From: Planctomycetota bacterium
Lineage (GTDB): Bacteria; Planctomycetota; J058
Direction of reading: 5' to 3'
DNA: 64,000 nucleotides
Assembly (NCBI GenBank): GCA_023954375.1
Contig: JAMLIC010000038.1
Coordinates: forward strand, 20,477-84,476
A program made the position numbers and the translations under genes. Under the pieces are notes generated by a model. That model had not been told where the DNA came from. It did not search any database and saw only the letters and a list, made by a program, of their open reading frames with translations. Of the stretch, positions 33,199 to 40,584 are shown one piece after another. Within the stretch, counting starts at the first letter, position 1; the number at the start of each line of letters is the position of its first letter.

Positions 33199-33611
33199 CA
33201 GCCGCGGGGCGCGCGCCGGCGCCCCTGCCAGCCGGCGGGACGGGACCAGCCGGCCGCCCCGCGCCAGCCAGGCGTCGGCCCGCAGGGCGGCGGCGGGGCG
33301 CACGAGGTCGTCGCCCAGGTCGCCGGCCAGCACGGGTCGAGGGTCGCGCGGACGCGCAGGACGCCGTCGCCGCGGTCGACGGGCGGCGCGCCGTCCCACC
33401 CCTCGACCGTCGGCCACACGTCGCCGATCTCGAGCACGCGCGTGCGCTGCTGGGCCGCGAGCACCAGGTCGGGCTCCGGCTCCGGCGGCAGCGGGTCGGG
33501 GGCGCGCAGGTAGCTCCCGCGCGGCGGCTCGGGCGCCGCCGCGCGCTCGGGCGCGGCGGCGCTGCAGCCGGTGATCAGCAGCGCGGCGAGGAGGGCGAGT
33601 GACGTGCGCAT
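33195..33611 (-). CDS. Small lipoprotein, possibly frameshifted
   Basis: The ATG at 33611 (GGAGGT upstream) opens a 138-codon frame: lipobox signal MRTSLALLAALLITGC, a Pro-rich linker and RTRVLEIGDVWPTVEGWDGAPP. After RVRATLDP (about 33335) this frame becomes Cys/Trp/Pro-rich and unlike protein. The neighbouring frame instead reads VLAGDLGDDLVRPAAALRADAWLARGG, which looks coding. One missing G near 33333-33337 would join them, but that reading would then run on into the TetR gene. As it stands, the frame ends in a GTGA overlap with tetR, typical here. The N-terminal half is safe; the C-terminus is not. Confidence 0.5.
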   Translation of the reverse strand: MRTSLALLAALLITGCSAAAPERAAAPEPPRGSYLRAPDPLPPEPEPDLVLAAQQRTRVLEIGDVWPTVEGWDGAPPVDRGDGVLRVRATLDPCWPATWATTSCAPPPPCGPTPGWRGAAGWSRPAGWQGRRRAPRGW

Positions 33612-33650
33612 GACGACCTCCAGGTCACCAGGACGAAGGCACGGAGGACA

Positions 33651-34711
33651 TCACCGCCCCCGGGGGTAGACGAGGGTCGGCCCGAACGACCGCACGCGCG
33701 GCGGCTGCGGGACGCCCTGGACGGTGCCGGCGCGCGGCGCGGGCGGCGGCTGCACGACGCGCGGGGGGGCCTGCGGCGGCGCGGCCCGCGGCGGGGGTGC
33801 GGTCCACCCCGAGCGCCGCTGCTGCCCCCAGCCGCCGCGCGAGGGCGGGCAGGCGGCGCCGCCCCACGACCCCGGCCGACGACGACCGGCCAGACCTCGA
33901 CCGGGCGCGCGGCCGCCGCCTGGGCCTCCGCCTCGCGCTGCCGCGCTGCCGCCTCGCGGGCCTGGGCCTCGCGCTCGCGCGCCTGCGCCGCGCGCTCGCG
34001 CGCGGCCGCCTGGGCCAGGCGCGCGTCCGCGGCGCGGCGCGCCGCGTCGGCCTCGGCCCGGGCGCGCTCGGCGCGGGCGCGGTCGGCCGCGGCCAGCGCC
34101 GCCTGGCGCTCGGCCTCGCGGCGCGCCGCCTCCATGGCCGCCTCGCGCCGGCGCAGGTCGAGGGCGGCCGCGGCGCCCGCGTGCTGCGGGTCGCGGAGGA
34201 GCGCCTCGCGCAGGAGCCGCTCGACCACCTCGCGCTCGTAGCCCTCGCGCTCCGCCCAGCGGGCCACCTCGAAGATCGCGTCGGCGTCGTCGCCGGCGAC
34301 CGCCCGGCGGTGCGCCAGGGCGGCCGCCCGCCGCTCGGCCTCCCGCAGGGCGACGATGCGCGCCGCCTCGGCCTCCAGCTGTCGGGCCCGCCCGCTCAGG
34401 CCGTTATCGTGGCACCACCCGGCCAGCGCCAGGAGGCCGTCCGGGTCGCCAGGCGCGTGACGAGCGGCCTCGGCCTGGAAGCGGTCCTCGACCGTCGGCC
34501 CGCGCTCGATCCGCACGACGTCCCACCGGTCGACGGTCGACTCGCCGTAGGGCCCCGAGACCACCACGCGGCCGTCCGGCTTGACCAGCGCCCGGCCCAC
34601 GAGCGTGCGCCCGTCCACGAGCGTCACCGTGTCGGCCCGCGCCGCCCCCGCCCCGCCGAGCGCCCCGCCGAGCGCGAGGCCCACCACCACCACCCAGCCC
34701 CTGGCATCCAT
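33651..34711 (-). CDS. Exported coiled-coil protein with Pro-rich tail, frameshifted
   Basis: The product starts MDARGWVVVVGLALGGALGGAGAARA (signal peptide), then DTVTLVDGRTLVGRALVKPDGRVVVSG, a small beta module, then helices and a long Ala/Arg/Glu coiled coil (about 170-270). After VEVWPVVVGRG (about 33870) the frame turns unnatural. Two other frames continue sensibly and one ends TVQGVPQPPRVRSFGP and LVYPRGR with a stop at 33651. A one- or two-base indel at about 33850-33880 explains this. In the literal frame the stop is at 33575. An earlier ATG at 34756 has GGAGGT and would add 15 residues. Function unknown. Confidence 0.6.
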
Positions 34712-34870
34712 CCGTGCCGTCCTCTCGAGCCTGAAGTGCGCGGTAAGTAAGCGCATACTTACCTCCGGTTATTCACCGGTCAAGGCGATTCGCCGGCGGG
34801 CGTTCCCGGCCGCGGACGCGGCTCGACAGGCGGCGGGCGCGCGGGCGAGATGGCCCGCTGGAGGCGGCAC

Positions 34871-36253
34871 ATGGACGGCACGCGGGTCGAGCGCGACAGC
34901 CTGGGCGAGGTGCGGGTCCCGGCCGGGGCGCTCTGGGGGGCGCAGACGCAGCGCGCCGTGGAGAACTTCCCCCTGAGCGGGTGGCGCCTGCCCGCGCCGT
35001 TCCTCGTGGCCCTGGCCCGGATCAAGGCCGCCGCCGCGCGGGCGAACGCGGAGCTCGGCCAGCAGCCGGCCGACCTGGCCGACGCGATCGCCCTGGCCGC
35101 CGAGGAGGTGGCCGGGGGGGCGCACCACGACCAGTTCCCGGTGGACGTGTTCCAGACCGGCTCGGGCACCAGCTCGAACATGAACATGAACGAGGTGCTC
35201 GCGACGCTCGCCGCGCGCCGCCTCGGCCGACCCGTGCACCCCAACGACGACGTCAACCGCGGCCAGAGCAGCAACGACGTCGTCCCGAGCGCGATCCACG
35301 TCGCGGCGGCCGTCGAGCTGGAGGAGCGGCTCCAGCCGGCGCTCGCGGAGCTGGAGGCGGCGATCGACGCGCGGGCGCGGGAGCTGGCCGACGTGGTCAA
35401 GACCGGGCGCACGCACCTCATGGACGCGGTGCCGCTCACGTTCGGGCAGGAGCTGGGGGCCTGGCGCACGCAGGTGCGCCAGGCGCGCGAGCGGCTCGCC
35501 TCGACGCGCCCGCGCCTCCTGGCGCTGGCCCTCGGGGGGACCGCCGTCGGCACCGGCCTCAACGCGCACCCCGAGCTCGGGGCGCGCGCCTGCGCCCACC
35601 TCGAGCGGGCCACCAGCCTGCCGTTCCGGCCCGCCGAGGACCGCTTCGAGCGGATCGCCACGCAGGACACGGCCGTCGAGCTCTCGGGCCAGCTCCGCGC
35701 GCTGGCCGTGGGGCTGACGAAGGTCTGCAACGACCTGCGCTGGTCGAACAGCGGGCCGCTCGCGGGCCTCGGCGAGCTGCGCCTGCCGGCGCTGCAGCCA
35801 GGGAGCAGCATCATGCCGGGCAAGGTCAACCCGGTGGTCCCCGAGGCCGTGCTGATGATCTCGGCGCAGGTGATCGGCCACGACGCGGCGATCGCCGTGG
35901 CCGGGCAGGCGGGGAGCTTCCAGCTCAACACGATGCTGCCGCTCGTCGCCCACGCGCTGCTCGAGAGCGTGCGCCTCCTCGCGGGCGGCGCGCGCCTCCT
36001 CGCCGAGCGGGCGATCGCCGGCGTCGCCGTCGACCGGGCGCGCGTCGGGGCGGCGCTCGAGAAGAACCCGATCCTCGTCACGGCGCTCAACCCGCGCGTC
36101 GGATACGAGGCGGCGGCCGCGGTGGCGAAGGCCGCCTACGCCGAGGGGCGCCCCGTGCGCGAGGTCGCGGCCGAGCGGACCAACCTGCCGGCAGACGAGC
36201 TCGCGGCGCTCCTCGACCCGCGGCGCCTGGCGCGGGGCGGGATCGTCGAGTGA
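34871..36253 (+). CDS. fumC: Class II fumarase FumC
   Basis: A 460-residue TCA-cycle enzyme (fumarate to malate, iron-independent tetramer). Diagnostic segments are GALWGAQTQRAVENFPLSG, HHDQFPVDVFQTGSGTSSNMN, GRTHLMDAVPLTFGQE and the signature GSSIMPGKVNPV. The last part of the family (FumC C-terminal domain) is LNPRVGYEAAAAVAKAAYAEGRPVREVA. The ATG at 34871 has TGGAGG upstream. It is divergent from the coiled-coil gene and convergent with the DUF5522-type gene, whose stop is next to its own. A fumarase/aspartase-family enzyme other than FumC is unlikely given the overall match. Confidence 0.95.
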   Translation: MDGTRVERDSLGEVRVPAGALWGAQTQRAVENFPLSGWRLPAPFLVALARIKAAAARANAELGQQPADLADAIALAAEEVAGGAHHDQFPVDVFQTGSGTSSNMNMNEVLATLAARRLGRPVHPNDDVNRGQSSNDVVPSAIHVAAAVELEERLQPALAELEAAIDARARELADVVKTGRTHLMDAVPLTFGQELGAWRTQVRQARERLASTRPRLLALALGGTAVGTGLNAHPELGARACAHLERATSLPFRPAEDRFERIATQDTAVELSGQLRALAVGLTKVCNDLRWSNSGPLAGLGELRLPALQPGSSIMPGKVNPVVPEAVLMISAQVIGHDAAIAVAGQAGSFQLNTMLPLVAHALLESVRLLAGGARLLAERAIAGVAVDRARVGAALEKNPILVTALNPRVGYEAAAAVAKAAYAEGRPVREVAAERTNLPADELAALLDPRRLARGGIVE

Positions 36254-36484
36254 TCACGCCGGCCAGGCGGGGCGGTCGGGCCGGCCGGCGTGGGCCTGGA
36301 CGTCCGGCGGCCACGGGCAGTGGCGGCACCCCTGCCCGCAGCAGCGCCCCTGGCGGCGCAGGTAGGCGGACGAGAGGACGTAGAGCCCCGTCACCGGGTC
36401 GAGGTAGCCGGCCGCGCCGCGGGCGCAGGCGGCGGTGTGGAGCGCCTGGGCTTCGGGCGTGGGCGGGAGGTCGCGGGGCGACAC
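36254..36484 (-). CDS. Small DUF5522-type Cys-rich protein
   Basis: A 76-residue protein with YLDPVTGLYVLSSAYLRRQG followed by CCGQGCRHCPW, the hallmark of the DUF5522 family of small bacterial proteins with a Cys-Cys-G-x-x-Cys-R-H-Cys cluster, plausibly a metal or Fe-S site. The function of the family is unknown to me. The GTG start at 36484 shares its G with the stop TAG of the upstream TM-protein gene (TAGTG), so both are coupled. It sits tail-to-tail with fumC with no gap. Confidence 0.85.
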   Translation of the reverse strand: MSPRDLPPTPEAQALHTAACARGAAGYLDPVTGLYVLSSAYLRRQGRCCGQGCRHCPWPPDVQAHAGRPDRPAWPA

Positions 36485-37242
36485 TACTCCGCGTCGTCGT
36501 CAGCGGCCGGCGAAGGTGAACGCGGCGCGGCCGGCGCCCCGCCGAGCCGGGCCTGGCCCTCCTCGTTCAGGCGCCGCTCGGCCTCGAGCTGCTCGCGGTC
36601 GTACTCGCGCTTGCGCTGGAGGAACAACGCCTCCTCCTCGGGCGAGATCTCCTCGTCGTTGCCCTTCGTCGCCGCGCCGCGGGGACGCGGGCGCGGCGCG
36701 TCGTCGGCCGGCGGGCGCTCCTCCTCGATGGCGCGCGGCGCGGGGGTGGCCGCCGGGGCCACCGTGCCCGTCGCTGCGGGCGGCGGTGGCGGCGAGCCGC
36801 CCGTCAGCAGCGCGACGGCCACCACGAACACGATCACGAGCGGCGCGGCGACCAGGACGCCCACCGGGGGGCCGCCGCCGCGCGCGCGGCGCACGAGGGC
36901 GCCGCGGTCCTTGCGCCGGCGGCCGCCGTCGAGCGGCGGCTCGTCGGCGAGCGGGGCGGCGCCGCGCGGCGCGGCGCGGTGGGCCTTGCTGCTGCGCTTG
37001 AGCGAGCGCGAGGCGACCCCGTGGCCGCCGTGCGGGCGCGTGCGCGTCGGGGCGGGCTCGACGAGCTCGAGCTTGGCCTCGGCCGGCGGCTTCGTGGGCT
37101 TGAGGAACGGGACGACCGCCGCCGGGTCGGGGGTCGCCAGGGTGGGGCGGCGGCTGGGCGCCGGCGGCGCCTTCGCGGCGGGCGTGGGCGCCTTCGTCGA
37201 AGGCCGGGACGGCGCGCCGCGCGGAGGATCAGGCACCTTCAT
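36484..37242 (-). CDS. Single-pass membrane protein with Pro-rich N-terminal and acidic C-terminal regions
   Basis: A 252-residue protein. The N-terminal ~120 residues are Pro/Ala/Arg/Lys-rich and look disordered. One membrane helix (PVGVLVAAPLVIVFVVAVALLTGG, about 125-150) follows, then a Pro/Ala stretch and a helical acidic part (ISPEEEALFLQRKREYDREQLEAERRLNEEG). The topology is probably an N-terminal cytoplasmic, positively charged tail and an external charged helix. No family is recognised. It is coupled to the DUF5522-type gene downstream by a one-base overlap. The ATG has GAGGGG upstream. Confidence 0.55.
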   Translation of the reverse strand: MKVPDPPRGAPSRPSTKAPTPAAKAPPAPSRRPTLATPDPAAVVPFLKPTKPPAEAKLELVEPAPTRTRPHGGHGVASRSLKRSSKAHRAAPRGAAPLADEPPLDGGRRRKDRGALVRRARGGGPPVGVLVAAPLVIVFVVAVALLTGGSPPPPPAATGTVAPAATPAPRAIEEERPPADDAPRPRPRGAATKGNDEEISPEEEALFLQRKREYDREQLEAERRLNEEGQARLGGAPAAPRSPSPAADDDAE

Positions 37243-37409
37243 GGTGAACCCCTCGCTGGACCTTGCCGGTCTTCAAAGCGAGGCCCATGCCGGCGATCGC
37301 CGACGAACAGACAAACACTTAGAGCCTCCGTGCCGGGGTCGCCGCGCACGACGGACACAGCGGTTCAGGGAAACGCGTCGCCCGTGCGGTCCGGCGCGGA
37401 CCGACCGGG

Positions 37410-37820
37410 TCACTGACCCTGAGGGGCCGGAGGGCGCGCCGTGTCGGCGGGGGCGGGCGCCCGGGGCTCGACCTTGACCGGCTCTCCGCGCACCCACGTG
37501 CGGGTGATGGTGAGGAAGCCGAAGTAGATCGTCGTCACGTAGCTCATGGAGACGTTGACGAGGGCGTCGGCGCCCGACGACTGCGCGAGCGCGTTCTGGC
37601 GGGCCGTCCGCGCGGCCTGGTTCGTGTCGCCGAGCGGCACCCCGAAGAGGAGCTTGCTCGACGCCGTGCCGGTGACGGGGTTGCCGATCACCCGGTACTC
37701 GCCGGGCTGGAGGGGCATCGTGGACTCGGCCAGGTCGGCCGGCGAGGCCCACGAGATGCAGCCGGGCGCCAGGGCGAGGACGAGGGTCAGGGCGGGGAGC
37801 CGCCGCGCGCGCGGGCTCAC
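37410..37820 (-). CDS. TRL-like small lipoprotein, copy A
   Basis: A 136-residue protein and the last gene of the signalling operon. GTG 37820 overlaps the TGA of copy B. The lipobox is LALAPGC (Cys about 20). The mature part reads STMPLQPGEYRVIGNPVTG, FGVPLGDTNQAARTARQNAL and ADALVNVSMSYVTTIYFG followed by TRTWVRGEPVK. Copies B and C share this same skeleton. The P-G-x-Y-x-V...ADAL-x-NV...G-x-x-K pattern is that of TRL-like lipoproteins, small outer-membrane-linked proteins of unknown role. It ends in a Pro/Ala/Gln tail absent from B. Confidence 0.75.
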   Translation of the reverse strand: MSPRARRLPALTLVLALAPGCISWASPADLAESTMPLQPGEYRVIGNPVTGTASSKLLFGVPLGDTNQAARTARQNALAQSSGADALVNVSMSYVTTIYFGFLTITRTWVRGEPVKVEPRAPAPADTARPPAPQGQ

Positions 37821-38146
37821 TTGGCCTCCAGCTTGATGGCCTGCCCCTCCACCGTGGTCCACGTGAGGGTCACGATGAACAGGTGCAGCGTCGTCAGGTC
37901 CCCGGCGACGTTGATCAGCGCGTCGGCCTTCGCGCTGGCCAGCGCGTCGTCGCGCGCGGCGCCGGCCTGCCGGAAGCCCGAGACGGGGATCCCCAGGACC
38001 GAGACCCCGAACGCCTCGCCGCGCGCCTCGCCGAGCACCCGGTAGCTGCCCGGGACGAGCGGGGTCGTCGACGGGGCCAGCGTCACGGGCGACGTGATGC
38101 AGCCCGAGACGAGCGCGGCCAGCGCCAGCGCCAGCATCCTCTTCAC
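37817..38146 (-). CDS. TRL-like small lipoprotein, copy B
   Basis: A 109-residue paralog of copies A and C. Start GTG 38146 (GAGGAGGT 7 bases upstream). Signal MKRMLALALAALVSGC with lipobox (LVSGC). The body reads STTPLVPGSYRVLGEARG, LGIPVSGFRQAGAARDDAL, KADALINVAGDLTTLHLF and TWTTVEGQAIK, aligning over its length with A. The stop overlaps the start of A (GTGA). It lies 41 bases after copy C. Co-transcription with the phosphatase and pseudo-caspase suggests a role in envelope signalling, but there is no direct evidence. Confidence 0.75.
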   Translation of the reverse strand: MKRMLALALAALVSGCITSPVTLAPSTTPLVPGSYRVLGEARGEAFGVSVLGIPVSGFRQAGAARDDALASAKADALINVAGDLTTLHLFIVTLTWTTVEGQAIKLEAK

Positions 38147-38187
38147 GACCGACCTCCTCACCGTCTGGTTCGACTCGCCGAGCGCGG

Positions 38188-38640
38188 TCACTTGCCTCGC
38201 TCCCCCGCCGGCGGCGGCTCCGGCAACGCGCGCACCGCCTGCCCCTCGACGTCCGTGATCGTCAGGACGACGTGCACGATCGGGATCGGCAAGAAGACCA
38301 TCATCCTGTCCATGACGACGTCGACCATGGCATCGGCCCCCGGGAAGTCCTCGAGCGCGGCGTCGCGCGCGCGCCCGGCGGGGTCGACGGGCCCGAAGTG
38401 GATCGGGATCAGGTGCAGCACGTAGAAGTAGCCGCTCCACGAGGTCCCCTTGGCGTCCCCCTTGACCTCGTAGCCGCCGGGACGCATCGGGCGCGTCGAC
38501 CCGAGCACGGCCACGCCGGCCGTCCGGCAGCCGGCGGCCACCGCCCCGGCGGTCACGATCGCCAGCGCCGCGGCCAGCCCGCGCCGCAGCAGCCCCGCGG
38601 CCCCACACCGCACGTCGCTCACCCGGTCCCCCTCGCTCAC
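38188..38640 (-). CDS. TRL-like small lipoprotein, copy C
   Basis: A 150-residue, most divergent copy. The signal LLRRGLAAALAIVTAGAVAAGC precedes the lipobox Cys. The body shows STRPMRPGGYEVKGDAKG, ADAMVDVVMDRMMVFLPI and LTITDVEGQAVRAL, giving the same order of elements as A and B. GTG 38640 overlaps the TGA of the GAF-PPM gene (GTGA), so the phosphatase and this lipoprotein are translationally coupled. The shared P-G-x-Y/E-V and ADAM/L motifs prove common ancestry of the three. Confidence 0.72.
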   Translation of the reverse strand: MSEGDRVSDVRCGAAGLLRRGLAAALAIVTAGAVAAGCRTAGVAVLGSTRPMRPGGYEVKGDAKGTSWSGYFYVLHLIPIHFGPVDPAGRARDAALEDFPGADAMVDVVMDRMMVFLPIPIVHVVLTITDVEGQAVRALPEPPPAGERGK

Positions 38641-40583
38641 ACCCGCCGCAGGATCACGAGCGTGATGTCGTCCGACACCTCGCGCTCGCCGCGCCAGGCG
38701 ACGACCCCCGCCATGACCGCGTCCCGGATCTGGTCGGCCGTCTGGCCGCCGGTCCGGTGGACGATGTCGACCAGGCGCTCGAGCGTGAACTCGTCGTCGT
38801 CGCGGTTCATCGCCTCGGTCACGCCGTCCGTGTAGAGCACGAGCGTATCACCCGGCCCGAGCGCGAGCTCGACGTTCGCGGTCGGCCCGCGCCGCTCGTC
38901 GGTCTGGGCCGAGAGCCCCAGGGGCGAGCCGCCCGACGGGATCACCTCGGCGCGCCGGGTCGCCGCCCGCCACACGATGATGTTCTCGTGCCCGGCCGCC
39001 GAGTAGCGCACCGCCTGGGCGCGCCCGTCCCAGACCATGAGGAGCATGGTCATGAACTTGCCGGGCTTGAGCTCGCCGGCGAGGGTCGCGTTGAGGTAGC
39101 GGAGCAGCTGCTGCGGGTCCTCGGGGCCGTAGGCGCCGAGCATGGAGCGCAGGAAGCAGCGGGCCATCACGGCGACGATGCCGGCGCCCAGCCCCTTGCC
39201 CGAGACGTCGCCGACGATGATCGACAGGACCTGCCCGGGGTTCTCCGGGTCCTCGACGAAGTCGTAGTAGTCGCCGCCGACCTCGCGCGCAGGCTCCATG
39301 ACCCCCGACAGCTCGAGCCCGTGGATGCGCGGCAGGACCTTCGGGCACAGGTCGCGCTGCATCTCGGCCGCGATCTGGATCTCGCTCTCCATGCGCTGCT
39401 GCTGCGCGACCTGCGAGTAGAGCAGCGCGTTCTTGAGCCCGATCGCCGCCTGCCCGGCGAGCGCCTCGAACAGCGACAGGTCGCTGTCGCCGAAGGCCTT
39501 GTTCGACATCTTCGAGTCGACGTAGATCAGGCCGAGCGTGTTGCCCTTCTCGATCAGCGGCGAGACCATGACGCTGTTGAGGTCCATCTGCATGATGGAC
39601 ATGGACGCGTCCTCGCCGCCGCCGCCCTGGGCGTCCTGCAGGATCACCGAGCGCTTCTCCTCGAGCGCCCGGCGCGTGACGCTGCGCGAGAAGAAGAACT
39701 GCGTCTGCGTCAGCTTGCGCATGCGCCGCGCCGGCCCGTCCTGCTTGTTCCAGGCCAGGCCGATCTTGAACGCGGGCTCGGGGTTGCCCTCCTCGATGAG
39801 CATGAGGAAGCCGCGGTCGGCCCGCGTCACCTCGAGCACCTTCTCCATGACGAGCTCGAGCAGCTCCTCGAGCACGAGCGTCGAGCTGATCGAGCGCCCC
39901 ACGTCCAGCAGGCGCTCGAAGTTCTGCTGCAGCTTGTCGGCGTCGGGGCTGCCCGTCTTGCGGGCGCGCTCGAGGTCGGACTGGAGGCCGATGGCCGAGA
40001 CCGCCTGCGCGGCGAGCGCCTCGAGCAGCTCGCGGCTCGTCTCGTCGAAGGTGCGCACCATGGCGCGGGCGTCGAGGTAGATGACGCCGCCCACCTGCCC
40101 CTCGCCCGTCTCCGGGTTGCCGAAGATCATCGGCGCGCAGAGGATCGAGCGCATCTTCAGGCCCTGGATGCTCGACGAGGTGGGCGCCCCGCCGGCCGAC
40201 GTGTCGGCGACGAGCGAGGTCTGCCCCGTCGAGACGACCTGCTTGATGATCGTGCGCGAGGTCGCCCCCTCGGTCTGGATCGTGCGCTGGTCGACCGACC
40301 GGCCGACCTTGAAGCGCAGCTTCCGCCCCTCCTCGACGAGCATGAGGAAGCCGCGCTCCGCCTTGGTGACGGCGATCGCGGCGTCCATGATCGCCTCGAA
40401 CAGCCGGTCGAGCGGCTGGGGCACCCACAGCGCGTGGAGCGCGCGCAGGAGCCCGGCGTCGGCCGCCCCGCCGCCGTTCGCGGGCGCCGCCGGCGCGGCC
40501 GGCCGGTGCGCCGACTTCAGGGCGTAGTCCAGCTTGTGCGAGATCTCGCTCAGCAGGCGCAGCTCGTCCTGGTCGAGCGCCAC
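38637..40583 (-). CDS. GAF-GAF-PPM (SpoIIE/RsbU-type) Ser/Thr phosphatase
   Basis: A 648-residue cytoplasmic phosphatase. Two GAF-type sensor domains (about 55-205 and 225-395; both with AERGFLMLVEEG / ADRGFLMLIEEG starts and AQAVSAIGL / AGQAAIGLKNALLY ends) precede a PP2C-like domain (about 425-648): REVGGDYYDF, IIVGDVSGKGLGAGIVAVM, LVLYTDGVTEAMN and VSDDITLVILRRV, which contain the metal-binding Asp residues. RsbU/SpoIIE-type enzymes dephosphorylate STAS-domain anti-anti-sigma factors. A STAS protein is encoded in the same operon. GTG 40583 is one base after the pseudo-caspase stop; the end overlaps lipoprotein C. Confidence 0.93.
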   Translation of the reverse strand: MALDQDELRLLSEISHKLDYALKSAHRPAAPAAPANGGGAADAGLLRALHALWVPQPLDRLFEAIMDAAIAVTKAERGFLMLVEEGRKLRFKVGRSVDQRTIQTEGATSRTIIKQVVSTGQTSLVADTSAGGAPTSSSIQGLKMRSILCAPMIFGNPETGEGQVGGVIYLDARAMVRTFDETSRELLEALAAQAVSAIGLQSDLERARKTGSPDADKLQQNFERLLDVGRSISSTLVLEELLELVMEKVLEVTRADRGFLMLIEEGNPEPAFKIGLAWNKQDGPARRMRKLTQTQFFFSRSVTRRALEEKRSVILQDAQGGGGEDASMSIMQMDLNSVMVSPLIEKGNTLGLIYVDSKMSNKAFGDSDLSLFEALAGQAAIGLKNALLYSQVAQQQRMESEIQIAAEMQRDLCPKVLPRIHGLELSGVMEPAREVGGDYYDFVEDPENPGQVLSIIVGDVSGKGLGAGIVAVMARCFLRSMLGAYGPEDPQQLLRYLNATLAGELKPGKFMTMLLMVWDGRAQAVRYSAAGHENIIVWRAATRRAEVIPSGGSPLGLSAQTDERRGPTANVELALGPGDTLVLYTDGVTEAMNRDDDEFTLERLVDIVHRTGGQTADQIRDAVMAGVVAWRGEREVSDDITLVILRRV

Positions 40584-40584
40584 G

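Noticed and set aside
24714..37285. Similar plus-strand readings (V-D-P-S-L-D..LQS and V-N-P-S-L-D..LQS) upstream of two minus-strand genes
   Set aside because: Only about 60% identity over some 45 bases and no functional context; probably chance or a weak shared promoter feature.
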